Made by a program: the position numbers and the translations under genes. The notes under the pieces are model-generated. The model ran no database searches, was not told the DNA's origin, and saw only the letters and a list, made by a program, of their open reading frames with translations. Below are positions 34,713 to 43,150 of a stretch of 64,000 nucleotides of DNA, one piece after another. Position 1 is the stretch's first letter, and each line of letters opens with the position of its first letter. Source of the stretch: Bog-257 sp963834135 (GTDB lineage: Bacteria > Acidobacteriota > Terriglobia > Terriglobales > Acidobacteriaceae); contig CAWIAN010000005.1 in assembly GCA_963834135.1 (NCBI GenBank), positions 868,001-932,000 on the forward strand, in the 5' to 3' direction.

Positions 34713-34797
34713 GGGATAGGGGTCCTTCGACTCCGTGTCCGCCGACTCGCAAACGATGCGAGTCGAAAAACAGGCGGACACTCCGCTCAGGATGACA
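34713..34797. repeat. 85-bp dispersed hairpin repeat, copy 1
   Basis: Starts GGGATAGGGGTCCTTCGACT and ends GCTCAGGATGACA. Inside, GTGTCCGCC (34735-34743) pairs with GGCGGACAC (34773-34781) and GACTCGC (34744-34750) with GCGAGTC (34758-34764), a nested hairpin. A second copy with the same ends lies inverted at 59562-59647. It fills most of the gap between the CpsB-type and aminotransferase genes. Confidence 0.75.
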
Positions 34798-34845
34798 ACC
34801 CAAAAGCTTGGGATCTGGCGACACCACCGCTAGTTCGAAACTACC

Positions 34846-36057
34846 TCACTGATACCGCTGCTTCATGAAGTCGGTCATCGCTTCGTAAGCCTCGCTCAGC
34901 ACAGGCTCCGGCGGCAGAAAAACGATACGCATGTGCCGCGTGCCCGGCTTCTCTCCAAATCCCGATCCATGCACCACCAGCACATGTTTCTGCTTCAGCA
35001 GGTCGGTGACGAACGTCAGATCATCCTCGGGAATCTCCAGTGAGGGATGTGCATAGAACGCACCCTTGGGCGCCACCAGCTTCACGTGAGGAGTGCGCTT
35101 GGCCCATTCGACCGTCAACTCGGCGCGGCGCTTCAGCTTACGCAGCATCTGCTCCAAGTGGTCTTGCGGCCCCTCGAGCGCCGGCTTAATGGCGTGTTGG
35201 AAGGGATGCGGCGCCGACAGACGAGCGCGCAGCAGACGATGCACAGCCTCCATGTACGGACGCACGGTTTCGCGCGGACCGGTGGCGATCGCCCATCCAA
35301 TGCGCCAGCCGGGAACCAGGTAGGACTTGGACAGTCCGTTGAAGGTAACAATCGGCACATCGCTCGCCAAGGTCGCGACGGATACGTGCTTCTCCTTCGG
35401 ATCGAAGATCAGCTTGTCGTAAATCTCGTCGGCGAAGATGATGAGGTTGTGCCGCCGCGCCAACTCGAGAATCTTCTCCAGAGTGCGCTTCGAGTACACC
35501 GCGCCAGTCGGATTATTGGGCGTGATCAGCAGAATGGCGCGGGTGCGCGAGTTGATCTTGCGCTCCATGTCCGCGACATCCGGCTCCCACTCGTTATCCT
35601 CGTCGAGATCATAGGCATTGGCTGGGCAGTCCAGCTTCGCCATGATGGCCCCGTACAGCGGATATTCGGGGCTCGGTGTCAGCACGTTGTCGCCGGGATT
35701 GAGCAACGCGGTCAGGCAGGTGTCGATGACTTCGCCGCTGCCGATGCCGACGAAGATGCTCTGGATCTCGCGAAACCCATCGCGCTCGGCCTGGTGGCGA
35801 ATGGCCTCAATTGCCGGCTTGATGCCGAGCGATTCGGCATAGCCGTTGTGGCCATCGACCATAGCCTTCAGCACCGCTTCAATCATGTGCGGCGGCGTGT
35901 GAAAGTCGAATTTGCAGGGATCGCCAATGTTGAGGTACAGGATCTCGTGACCCTCGCGCGCGACTTCGTCGGCGGCGACGGCCAGGTCGCGAATGGCGTA
36001 GCGTACGTTCATCATGCGGCTGGCGGCCATTACTTCCGCAACAGCTTTCGTAACCAT
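34846..36057 (-). CDS. class I aminotransferase, alanine (AlaA) type
   Basis: PLP-dependent fold-type I aminotransferase of 403 aa. Characteristic segments are LNIGDPCKFDFHTPPHMIEA, YAESLGIKPA, ITPNNPTGAVYSKRTL with the substrate-binding Asn, IFADEIYDKLIFD, and FNGLSKSYLVPGWRIGW with the Schiff-base lysine in SLSK-like GLSKS; the C-terminal MRIVFLPPEPVLSEA carries the substrate-carboxylate Arg. The DPCKFDF start and the overall pattern match AlaA-type glutamate-pyruvate aminotransferases. ATG 36057 has AAGGAAA 9 nt upstream. It is a single-gene unit; the CpsB-type gene downstream is separated by a repeat element. Confidence 0.9.
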   Translation of the reverse strand: MVTKAVAEVMAASRMMNVRYAIRDLAVAADEVAREGHEILYLNIGDPCKFDFHTPPHMIEAVLKAMVDGHNGYAESLGIKPAIEAIRHQAERDGFREIQSIFVGIGSGEVIDTCLTALLNPGDNVLTPSPEYPLYGAIMAKLDCPANAYDLDEDNEWEPDVADMERKINSRTRAILLITPNNPTGAVYSKRTLEKILELARRHNLIIFADEIYDKLIFDPKEKHVSVATLASDVPIVTFNGLSKSYLVPGWRIGWAIATGPRETVRPYMEAVHRLLRARLSAPHPFQHAIKPALEGPQDHLEQMLRKLKRRAELTVEWAKRTPHVKLVAPKGAFYAHPSLEIPEDDLTFVTDLLKQKHVLVVHGSGFGEKPGTRHMRIVFLPPEPVLSEAYEAMTDFMKQRYQ

Positions 36058-36194
36058 AAGAGGTTTCCTTGAGGGCTGAGCTTGAAGAACTCTCTATTAT
36101 GAACTAGTTACCCGCCGGTCTGCACTGCCGTATTTTGGTTGCATCGCGGATACTCTCACGCGATTATCAGCAGAACGGTACGTCCGCCCGGGGG

Positions 36195-37244
36195 ATGAAA
36201 TTGCCCAGTTCCGCGATTCTCGACGTTGCCATCGGCATTGCCTTCGTCTACCTGTTCCTTAGCCTGATTTGTTCTGTGGTCAACGAAGGCATCGCGTCCA
36301 TACTCTCGCTGCGCTCGAAAAATCTGGTGGCGGGCATCGACAGCCTTTTCTCCGGGACGAAGATGGCCGATGGCCGAAACCTGGTGGAAGTGGTCTATGC
36401 CCATGGGTTGATCCGCGGACTCTACAAAGAGCCCGAGAAACTGGACCCGCAGCAGGCAGCCGCAATGAACATGTCTACCGTGCGCGGCCAATTGTTGTCG
36501 CACGTTCCGGTGCTGAATATTGTGGACCGCTGGTTCGACGTGAATCTGCCTGCGTACATTCCTTCAGCGACTTTCGCGACGGCGCTGATCGATGTTATCT
36601 CGCCTCCTGATCCGAACCGCGCACGCGTGCTCGACGATGTTCGTCAGGCCATCGACAAGCTGCCTCCCAGCCCAACCCGCCAGGCTTTGATGAGCCTGGT
36701 CGCCGACACGCAAAAAGATGTGGCGGAATTTCAGCACAAGGTCGAGGGCTGGTTCAACGACTCCATGGACCGGGCCTCCGGCTGGTACAAGAAGCGTGCG
36801 CAAAATATTCTGCTCGGCATTGCGCTGGTGCTAACCGTGCTGCTGAACGTGGACACCCTCAAGCTTGCGCAGTCGCTGTGGACGAATCCCGTCGCCCGTC
36901 AGGCCACCGTGCAGCTGGCGCAGCAATATGTGGACGCGAACAAAGCTGGCCTGAAGCCGCCACAAATGCCGGCGGATTCTTCAGCGGCAATCGCCGATCT
37001 TACTAACCAGGCCAAACAGATTACGGATTGGACACAGCAGCTGCCATTCCCGTTTGGCTGGCACGAGAAGCCTCCTATGCAGCCGCTGTTCTGGCTGGAG
37101 ACGCTCACCGGATGGCTGATTACAACGCTGGCGCTATCGCTCGGCGCGCCCTTCTGGTTCGACACGCTGAACAAGTTTATGGTGGTGCGCTCGACCGTGA
37201 AGCCGCAAGAGAAGAGCGCGTCAGAGGGCAGCAAGGATTCGTAA
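36195..37244 (+). CDS. membrane protein of unknown function with three helices
   Basis: A 349-aa protein starting at ATG 36195, preceded by a GGGGG run (the frame is open upstream from 36135 but that part overlaps a likely promoter region). Helices are at about 8-35 (ILDVAIGIAFVYLFLSLICS), about 205-225 (NILLGIALVLTVLLNVD) and about 300-325 (LTGWLITTLALSLGAPFWFD). A soluble helical region with DDVRQAIDKLPPSPTRQALM lies between the first two, and a short charged tail ends the protein. The helix content and start SSAILDVAIG are seen in other bacterial hypotheticals, but no function is known. No operon partner is evident. Confidence 0.75.
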   Translation: MKLPSSAILDVAIGIAFVYLFLSLICSVVNEGIASILSLRSKNLVAGIDSLFSGTKMADGRNLVEVVYAHGLIRGLYKEPEKLDPQQAAAMNMSTVRGQLLSHVPVLNIVDRWFDVNLPAYIPSATFATALIDVISPPDPNRARVLDDVRQAIDKLPPSPTRQALMSLVADTQKDVAEFQHKVEGWFNDSMDRASGWYKKRAQNILLGIALVLTVLLNVDTLKLAQSLWTNPVARQATVQLAQQYVDANKAGLKPPQMPADSSAAIADLTNQAKQITDWTQQLPFPFGWHEKPPMQPLFWLETLTGWLITTLALSLGAPFWFDTLNKFMVVRSTVKPQEKSASEGSKDS

Positions 37245-37646
37245 GCGGCGCCATTTAATTGGCATAATCCAGCGGTCGCTGCGTCTGATTTCTGCCGCGT
37301 ATCGCCGTTTCGGTTGCGGCCTGGTCGTAAGCTGCGCGTTGAAAATTCTGCCGATTGCGCAACACTCCCGTCCCGCATGGGACGACTCAGGTTCCGGCCC
37401 GGATAATGCCGTCCTTATTTGAACCTTTGTGAACTTCGCCTCGGAAATTCTGCCGGTTGCGCACTAACTCCCGTCCCGCGCACGCGGACGTGAGCGTCGT
37501 GGAACGAGGAAGGTTGCGAAGCGGAGATTTTGCGGACTCAGACGAACCGCAGATTCCTCGGCTGCGCCCGGAATGACCACTCGTGGCCGCAGGTGCCCCA
37601 CCCTGCTCGCCTGCTTCTTACGAGAGGGTGGGATGCCGCGGAAGCC
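37245..37646. other. 402-bp gene-free stretch with direct repeat and hairpin
   Basis: Holds an imperfect direct repeat of about 36 bp (37341-37376 and 37443-37479, core AAATTCTGCCG-TTGCGCA...CTCCCGTCCCGC) spaced by about 100 bp, and a hairpin CCCACCCT/AGGGTGGG at 37597-37632 that may end transcription of the convergent genes. No supported ORF. Confidence 0.6.
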
Positions 37647-39182
37647 TTACTCCGGCCGGTCGATCTGGGCTCTTTGTAGCGTGTCGGAGTAATCCACGTA
37701 GACCGACTTCCACTCGGTGTAGAAATCAATCGCGCCGATACCGCCTTCGCGGTGACCGTTGCCCGTGGCTTTCGTTCCGCCGAACGGCAGATGCACTTCG
37801 GCGCCGATGGTCGGAGCGTTGATGTACGTGATGCCGGCGTACAGGTCGCGCATCGCCGTGAACGCCTTGTTCACGTCCTTGGTGTAGATCGACGACGACA
37901 ATCCGTACTCGATGTCGTTGGCGATATCGATGGCATTCTCCAGCCCATCGCACGGGATGATTGAAACCACCGGTCCAAAAATTTCTTCCTGCGCAATGCG
38001 CATCTTGCGATCGACATCAGCGAAGACCGTCGGCGCGACGAACCAGCCGTGCGCGTACTGCTCGCCTTCGAGGCGATGGCCGCCGCACAGCATCTTCGCG
38101 CCTTCATCCTTGCCGATCTTGATGTACTTCAGATCGGTCTCCATCTGCGACGAGTTGACCGCAGGCCCCATGTCCACGCTTTCATCTAAGCCGTTGCCGA
38201 TCTTCAGCTTCTTCGCGCGCGCGACCAGTTCGTCGACGAACTTCTTGTAGACGCCTTTCTGCACGATGATGCGGCTGGTCGCGGTGCAGCGCTGTCCGGT
38301 GGTGCCGAACGCACCCCACAACGCGCCTTCGAGGGCGAGTTCGAGATTCGCATCGTCGAGCACGATCATCGGATTCTTGCCGCCAAGCTCGAGCGAGCAG
38401 TGCTTGAAGCTTTTCGCAGCTTCCTGTCCGACGATCCGTCCGACGGCCGTCGATCCCGTCAGCGATACCGCGCGCACCTCAGGATGCTCGACCATCGGCG
38501 TGCCGACTTCGGTGCCGTATCCGGTCACGATGTTAACCACCCCTGCGGGAATTCCGCCGTCGGTCAGCGCCTGCACGAAATTCAGCGTCGACAGCGGCGT
38601 GTCTTGTGCCGGCTTGATCACAGCGGTGTTACCGGAGACCAGGGCGGGGAAGAGCTTCCACGACGGAATCGCCATGGGGAAGTTCCATGGCGTGATCATG
38701 GCGCAAACGCCCAGCGGCTGGCGGACGGCCATAGCGAACTTGTTCGGCAGCTCGGACGGCACGGTTGGGCCGAAGAGCCGACGGCCTTCGCCGGCGGTGT
38801 AGTAGCCGCAGTCGATGGCTTCCTGTACGTCGCCGCGGGTCTCCTTGATGACCTTGCCCATCTCGCGGGTCATCAATTGCGCGTACTCTTCCTTGCGCGA
38901 CATCAGGATCTCCGCCGCTTTGTAGAGCATTTCAGCCCGGCGGGGCGCGGGCACCAGGCGCCACTTCTTGTAGGCCTGCTTCGCCGCCTCGATGGCATTG
39001 TCGACATCCTGCTTACCGGATTTTTGAAAGACGCCGACCACTTCGCGAGTGTCGGCTGGGTTGAGGTTCTCAAAGGTGTGGCCGGTCTTGCTCTCGACCC
39101 ACTCACCATTGATGAAATTCTTATAAGTACGGGGCTGGCCGGCCGTATGAACGCTGGGCGCTTTCTGTTCCATCGTAGCCAT
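37647..39182 (-). CDS. NAD(P)-dependent aldehyde dehydrogenase
   Basis: A 511-aa ALDH-superfamily enzyme that oxidises an aldehyde to its acid in the cytoplasm. ATG 39182 is chosen because GGAG lies 11 nt upstream and the family N-terminus YKNFINGEWVESKTGHTFEN follows. The nucleotide-binding PWNFPMAIPSWKLFPALVSG, the general-base Glu in SLELGGKNPMIV and the catalytic Cys in TTGQRCTATSR are all present, and the C-terminal INAPTIGAEVHLPFGGTKAT matches members acting on semialdehydes (2-oxoglutarate semialdehyde or aminoadipate semialdehyde). The specific substrate cannot be fixed, since no catabolic genes adjoin it. Confidence 0.9.
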   Translation of the reverse strand: MATMEQKAPSVHTAGQPRTYKNFINGEWVESKTGHTFENLNPADTREVVGVFQKSGKQDVDNAIEAAKQAYKKWRLVPAPRRAEMLYKAAEILMSRKEEYAQLMTREMGKVIKETRGDVQEAIDCGYYTAGEGRRLFGPTVPSELPNKFAMAVRQPLGVCAMITPWNFPMAIPSWKLFPALVSGNTAVIKPAQDTPLSTLNFVQALTDGGIPAGVVNIVTGYGTEVGTPMVEHPEVRAVSLTGSTAVGRIVGQEAAKSFKHCSLELGGKNPMIVLDDANLELALEGALWGAFGTTGQRCTATSRIIVQKGVYKKFVDELVARAKKLKIGNGLDESVDMGPAVNSSQMETDLKYIKIGKDEGAKMLCGGHRLEGEQYAHGWFVAPTVFADVDRKMRIAQEEIFGPVVSIIPCDGLENAIDIANDIEYGLSSSIYTKDVNKAFTAMRDLYAGITYINAPTIGAEVHLPFGGTKATGNGHREGGIGAIDFYTEWKSVYVDYSDTLQRAQIDRPE

Positions 39183-39404
39183 GTAAGGTATGTCTCCTCG
39201 CGAAAAGTCCAAAGTTTTATGCTATCTGGGCAGGCGGGTATTGTCACGCCCAGGACCTGTCACCCATCACGCGCGTCTGTAAGGACTTTTGTGTCGAAGT
39301 TGTGTCACCTGCGCCCGGCGGATGCTCCATTTCATCTATATTGACTGGAGGCAGATCGGGCCGGAACGCTTAAACCCGAGCAGTCCTCTGAAGGGAATTC
39401 CCTT

Positions 39405-39941
39405 ATGCGCAAACTCATTTTGACACTCGCTCTTATCGCAGCGGCCATTTTTATAGCGCCACATCTAACGCATGCGGCCTCCGTTCCCGCCGTCGGCACG
39501 ATGGCCCCTGATTTCACCCTCAACTCGCAGGAGGGCAAGCCGATCAGCTTGTCGCAATATCGCGGCAAGTGGGTGGTACTGTACTTCTATCCCAAGGACA
39601 TGACCTCGGGCTGCACCATCGAGGCTCACAACTTCCAGCGCGACCAGGCGAAGTACGATGCCGCTGATGCCGTCGTCCTCGGCGTCAGCGTGCAGGACGT
39701 CCAATCGCATCAGCAGTTCTGCACTAAAGATGGCCTGACCTTCAAGCTGCTGGCCGACCCCGATGACAAGGTCACCGAAGAGTACGGTTCGCTGAAAAAC
39801 TACGGCATCGCTAAGCTGGCCGCGCGCCATACCTTCCTGATCGATCCGCAGGGCAAGATCGTGAAGGAGTGGATGGATGTAGATCCCAACAATCACAGCG
39901 AACAGGTGCTGGCGGAATTGGCCGTTGCGCAGAAGCAGTAA
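39405..39941 (+). CDS. exported peroxiredoxin (Bcp/PrxQ type)
   Basis: Thiol peroxidase of the AhpC/TSA superfamily, 178 aa with a signal peptide (MRKLILTLALIAAAIFIAPH). The peroxidatic cysteine is in PKDMTSGCTIEAHNFQ, the Bcp/PrxQ signature, and a second cysteine in HQQFCTKDGLTF could resolve it. PAVGTMAPDFTLNSQEGKPI and the C-terminal RHTFLIDPQGKIVKEW complete the fold. It would reduce peroxides in the periplasm, a common place for Bcp-like proteins in Acidobacteriota. A terminator follows, so it is monocistronic. AAGGGAATTCCCTT before the start is a palindrome that overlaps its Shine-Dalgarno region. Confidence 0.92.
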   Translation: MRKLILTLALIAAAIFIAPHLTHAASVPAVGTMAPDFTLNSQEGKPISLSQYRGKWVVLYFYPKDMTSGCTIEAHNFQRDQAKYDAADAVVLGVSVQDVQSHQQFCTKDGLTFKLLADPDDKVTEEYGSLKNYGIAKLAARHTFLIDPQGKIVKEWMDVDPNNHSEQVLAELAVAQKQ

Positions 39942-40003
39942 GCCCGCACGACTCGCGACGGCGGTCGGCTTAACCACAAACTGAAAGCCCGTAATATTTC
40001 TGC

Positions 40004-40035
40004 ATGGCGCCTTCCGAGGCGCCATTTGTTGTTCA
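40004..40035 (+). terminator. terminator after the peroxiredoxin gene
   Basis: An 8-bp stem ATGGCGCC/GGCGCCAT with a 6-nt loop is followed by TTTGTTGTT. It lies about 63 nt after the stop codon. Confidence 0.7.
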
Positions 40036-40120
40036 CTTTGTTGTTCACGGGCGGGCAAAATCGGTCTATGCTTGCGCCACAGCTACTCCTGCCGCTCCCA
40101 ATTGAGTTCCGATCTGTGAG

Positions 40121-41257
40121 GTGAGCAAAATGCTTCGCCTGGCTCAGGGTTACAGGTTTCTATCGTGCGGCTATTCGACGCAGAGTTGGTTCGCAAAGTC
40201 GCCGATCGGGTGGCAATGCTTGTTGCTCATTGCGCTGGCATTGTTTTCATCTTCGGCGGCCGCGGCGCAAAACTGCGAACGTTATCCGTGTACTCGAGAA
40301 TCGTCTGGCCAGCAAACACCGAGCGAGCCCACGGTGGTCGTCGTCCCTCCTCCGGAGATGGGCATGGGCTGCACGTCGTTCCCCTCAAATACTCCGGGGG
40401 AATCGGAACGTCGCGCCCAGGCGCTTGACAAGCTGGGACCGCAGTTACCTCCGCTCTACACCATGAGCACGTTTTCCGTCATGGGCTTCTCCAAGGGAAA
40501 CTGGCCCGTGGTGATCGACTACCTGCTGGAGCAGGACAGCCTGGTGCTCGTGGTCATTGCGCCGGAAGGTCAGAAGCCGCAGATCTTTCGCCTCGACGGC
40601 AAGAAAGGCCACTGGCAGACTAGGATCCAGTTGCCGCCGGAGATTGGGAACGAACTGCGCGTTTCGCAGTACCTGGTCCAGACGCTCGATAACAACGTGG
40701 GATCGGTGTCTCCGTCACACATACACATTCATGGCATCGCTGCCGGGCCGCAGGCCGTCGGTGCGCTCGCCACAAATCAGACGATCACCACGCCCGCCGC
40801 AAATCAAACGCCGCATTATCAGGAGGCGCAATACATTCGCGACGTCGCCGTCTCCCAGCCCGTGAATGCAATCGGAATCGATCAGGTAACGTTTGCGCCA
40901 GCCAGCATTCTGCTGGCACAACATCAGAAGGCACAGTACAGCTTCCACTCGCTGTTCGACTTCAAGAACACGGAGGTGACCTTCATCCGTCTCGCCAAGT
41001 CGAGCGACGGGGAGATCATCGCCGCCGCCGTGGGCCAGAAGTCGATGGGGAGCATCATGCAGAACGCGCGCAAAAATGGTGACTGGGATGGCAGCACTAA
41101 GCCGCCGGATGTGGTGAGGAGCTATCCGCCCGAGATCCAGAAGTGGCTGCTCGCGCCGGTCGGCCAGCATACACTGCAAGTGCGTGCCTGGTATGGCGCC
41201 AAAGAGGGCGGCGACTGGGTGACGGCGTTGGCCGAGACGATTGTTGCCGTCGAGTGA
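40121..41257 (+). CDS. exported protein of unknown function, first of a two-gene unit
   Basis: A 378-aa protein with a hydrophobic leader (IGWQCLLLIALALFSSSAAA) preceded by a long basic n-region; GTG 40121 opens the frame and the later ATG 40130 is an alternative. The mature part begins with a cysteine-containing, Pro/Val-rich segment (ERYPCTRESS; EPTVVVVPPPEMGMGC) and continues with strand-rich sequence (VIDYLLEQDSLVLVVIAPEG, HIHIHGIAAGPQAVG, WLLAPVGQHTLQVRAWYGAK). The AnxT-rich stretch TNQTITTPAANQTPHYQ may be a flexible loop. No family recognised. It ends 5 nt before the start of the next gene, which strongly suggests joint expression. Confidence 0.75.
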   Translation: MSKMLRLAQGYRFLSCGYSTQSWFAKSPIGWQCLLLIALALFSSSAAAAQNCERYPCTRESSGQQTPSEPTVVVVPPPEMGMGCTSFPSNTPGESERRAQALDKLGPQLPPLYTMSTFSVMGFSKGNWPVVIDYLLEQDSLVLVVIAPEGQKPQIFRLDGKKGHWQTRIQLPPEIGNELRVSQYLVQTLDNNVGSVSPSHIHIHGIAAGPQAVGALATNQTITTPAANQTPHYQEAQYIRDVAVSQPVNAIGIDQVTFAPASILLAQHQKAQYSFHSLFDFKNTEVTFIRLAKSSDGEIIAAAVGQKSMGSIMQNARKNGDWDGSTKPPDVVRSYPPEIQKWLLAPVGQHTLQVRAWYGAKEGGDWVTALAETIVAVE

Positions 41258-41262
41258 TCAGA

Positions 41263-42370
41263 ATGCCTGAGACCCGTCAAGCCCCGGATTCAGCCGATCA
41301 TCAGGATGCGGATTCGCCAGCATCGCAGGACAACTCTTCGCGCAAACGATGGATGGGGCGATTCGCTTCGTTGGCCTGCCTGATCGTTGCCGCGATCGCT
41401 CAGTACTTCCTGGTCAACATTCCGATCGGTGAAGTGAGCGGGCAATTTCCTGCCACGGTGCGGGCGCGCACCGAAGCCGTAGCCTTCAACAGCCCAAGCG
41501 TCCCTGACGGGGGAATGTTCTCCCTGCAGTACACACCACCATCCGAAGCTCAGCCAATCCTAGTGGACGCCTACTTCGACAAAGCTCAACTGGCACCGGA
41601 GACGTTGCAGTCCTTTCGTGCTCTTCAGGTGGACGCGCCCGCTTCGGCTGGTTCGATTTCCTACCTCACCAGCAATGTGAAGAAAGGCTCGTGCAGCACG
41701 AAGTTCGCGGTTATTCCAGTCTCGGCGCCGGCGAGTGTGCAGTTTTCCCAGACCGATGATGACTCGCTTGCCGCCCTGCGGAGCATGGCGATCAGCTTTG
41801 CCGGTACCGACGTCGACATCACCCTGACCTCGCAAGGCCCTATGAACACGGTGCTCTCGCCTTGCAAGGTGAATCTGTCGATCGGAAACTGGACCCAGGT
41901 CACGGGCGGATTTTTCCCCATCAGAATTCGCGTGCCGGCAGGCGCAAGCTTTCGCTTCCGCTGGCAGGACTTGAACGACAAATCCGATGCCTTTCAGAAT
42001 CAAAGTGCGGCGCTGGAACTGTTGCGCTTCGGAGCATCAGCCACTACGGACTTCACGGCTGGCGCGATTAAGATCGTGAATGTCAGAAACGCGGCGTCCG
42101 ATCCGCCGCTGCTGGAAGCGCGAGGCGCGCGCAAAGACTCCGCTTGCTGTCGAGTCGCTGGCCATCGATAAGAGCGATTTGCAGATCAAGGCGTCCGGAA
42201 AAGGGGAAGTGCTGAAGGACGGCAAGGTCCAGACCAAGACCGACGTGCTGGAGGCATTCAACCAGAATCCAGTTCTGTCGGGACTGATCACGGCAGGAAA
42301 CGTAGCGCTGCTCGGCTGGGCCGGGCGCATGTGGTTTCCGTCGAAAAAGAAGAGACGTGACGAGGAGTAG
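41263..42370 (+). CDS. membrane-anchored protein of unknown function, frameshifted near 42130
   Basis: ATG 41263 (GAG 8 nt upstream) starts a protein with one helix at about residues 34-50 (ASLACLIVAAIAQYFLV) and a beta-rich extracytoplasmic region (VAVIPVSAPASVQF-like FAVIPVSAPASVQFSQTDDD, FFPIRIRVPAGASFRFRW). The frame closes at 42171 after a non-family-like tail. The next frame, open across the same point, continues sensibly with AKTPLAVESLAIDKSDLQIK, a second helix (LITAGNVALLGWAGRMWF) and a basic end KKKRRDEE to 42370. The join falls in the slippage-prone run GCGCGAGGCGCGCGC at 42118-42132, where one extra base would explain it. Sequencing error or a real mutation are both possible. Confidence 0.6.
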
Positions 42371-42428
42371 TTCCGGCGCCCCTGAAGCCAACTCCTGGAT
42401 CCCCGGGTGCTTGAGTCGCTTCTAGGCT

Positions 42429-42668
42429 CTAATCCGCCCCGGCGCTGGCGCGTTCCACTTTCGCCAGCTTGCGCGGGCGTGGCGCTTCGCTGCTCAGGCT
42501 GCGGTCTTCCATCCAGTTGTCGAGAATGCTCTTCTTGAACTTCCAGCGATTACCGAGCTTGAATGCCGGAATAATCTCTTCGGAGACGTACTTGTAGAGC
42601 GTGTCGGCGGAAATTCCCAGGTACTGCGACGCCTGGCGGATATTCATCACTTCGCGCGCATCGGCCAT
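42429..42668 (-). CDS. small excisionase-family HTH DNA-binding protein
   Basis: A 79-aa protein whose first 55 residues form a MerR/excisionase-type winged HTH: NIRQASQYLGISADTLYKYV, then IIPAFKLGNRWKFKKSILDN and W. ATG 42668 has GGAG five nt upstream and is clearly the start; the longer frame to 42827 is not needed. The C-terminal 20 residues are charged and probably disordered. Such domains serve as recombination directionality factors or as small regulators; no integrase or phage gene is nearby, so a regulatory role is more likely. It is convergent with the frameshifted membrane protein gene. Confidence 0.85.
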   Translation of the reverse strand: MADAREVMNIRQASQYLGISADTLYKYVSEEIIPAFKLGNRWKFKKSILDNWMEDRSLSSEAPRPRKLAKVERASAGAD

Positions 42669-43150
42669 GCTGACTCCTTCGGGGCTTACGGCTGTGGCAT
42701 GCTGCGAGTGGGACAGCGCTCCCGCAAGGCCAAACGGCGCACTCGCTGGAGAACCCGACCTGGCCTGTGAACCTCGCTTGCGACTTCGGCTCACATGTTT
42801 GTCGGCAGTGATAGCAGGGTCCCTCATTTCGCGAAAACTAGCCCGTCGGAATTCTTCCGGCTATGCAGGGGAAGCTGCTGACAAACGGCATCGGCAGAAA
42901 CTTCTGTACAAGCTGGAAGGAATCCGAACGAAGGTAATTGTAGGGCCCGCGCCGCGCATCGGCTATACGCTTCCTGTTGACCCGCGCGATACCCGAGTGC
43001 TTCAAAGATCAACGAAAAAATCCAGAACAGGCTTGCTCCATTCCTGCCGCTTGTGCCTGAATGGTGCAACCCCGCGCGGCAGCTCTCATCTCATCTGTAA
43101 GACCTCTTATATGACATTCATGTAGGATGATCTCGACTGGAGGAGGAGTC
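42669..43150. other. 482-bp divergent gene-free region
   Basis: Lies between the divergently transcribed excisionase-like HTH gene and the zinc-ribbon/Sel1 gene, so it should hold both promoters. Open frames across it lack a ribosome-binding site and family similarity. No repeat recognised. Confidence 0.45.

Noticed and set aside
35047..36072. 341-codon frame on the plus strand opposite the AlaA-type gene
   Set aside because: Antisense to a confident aminotransferase gene and lacks any motif.
42429..42668. Phage or integrative element marked by the excisionase-like HTH
   Set aside because: No integrase, attachment repeats or phage genes are seen around it; a lone HTH does not support an element.
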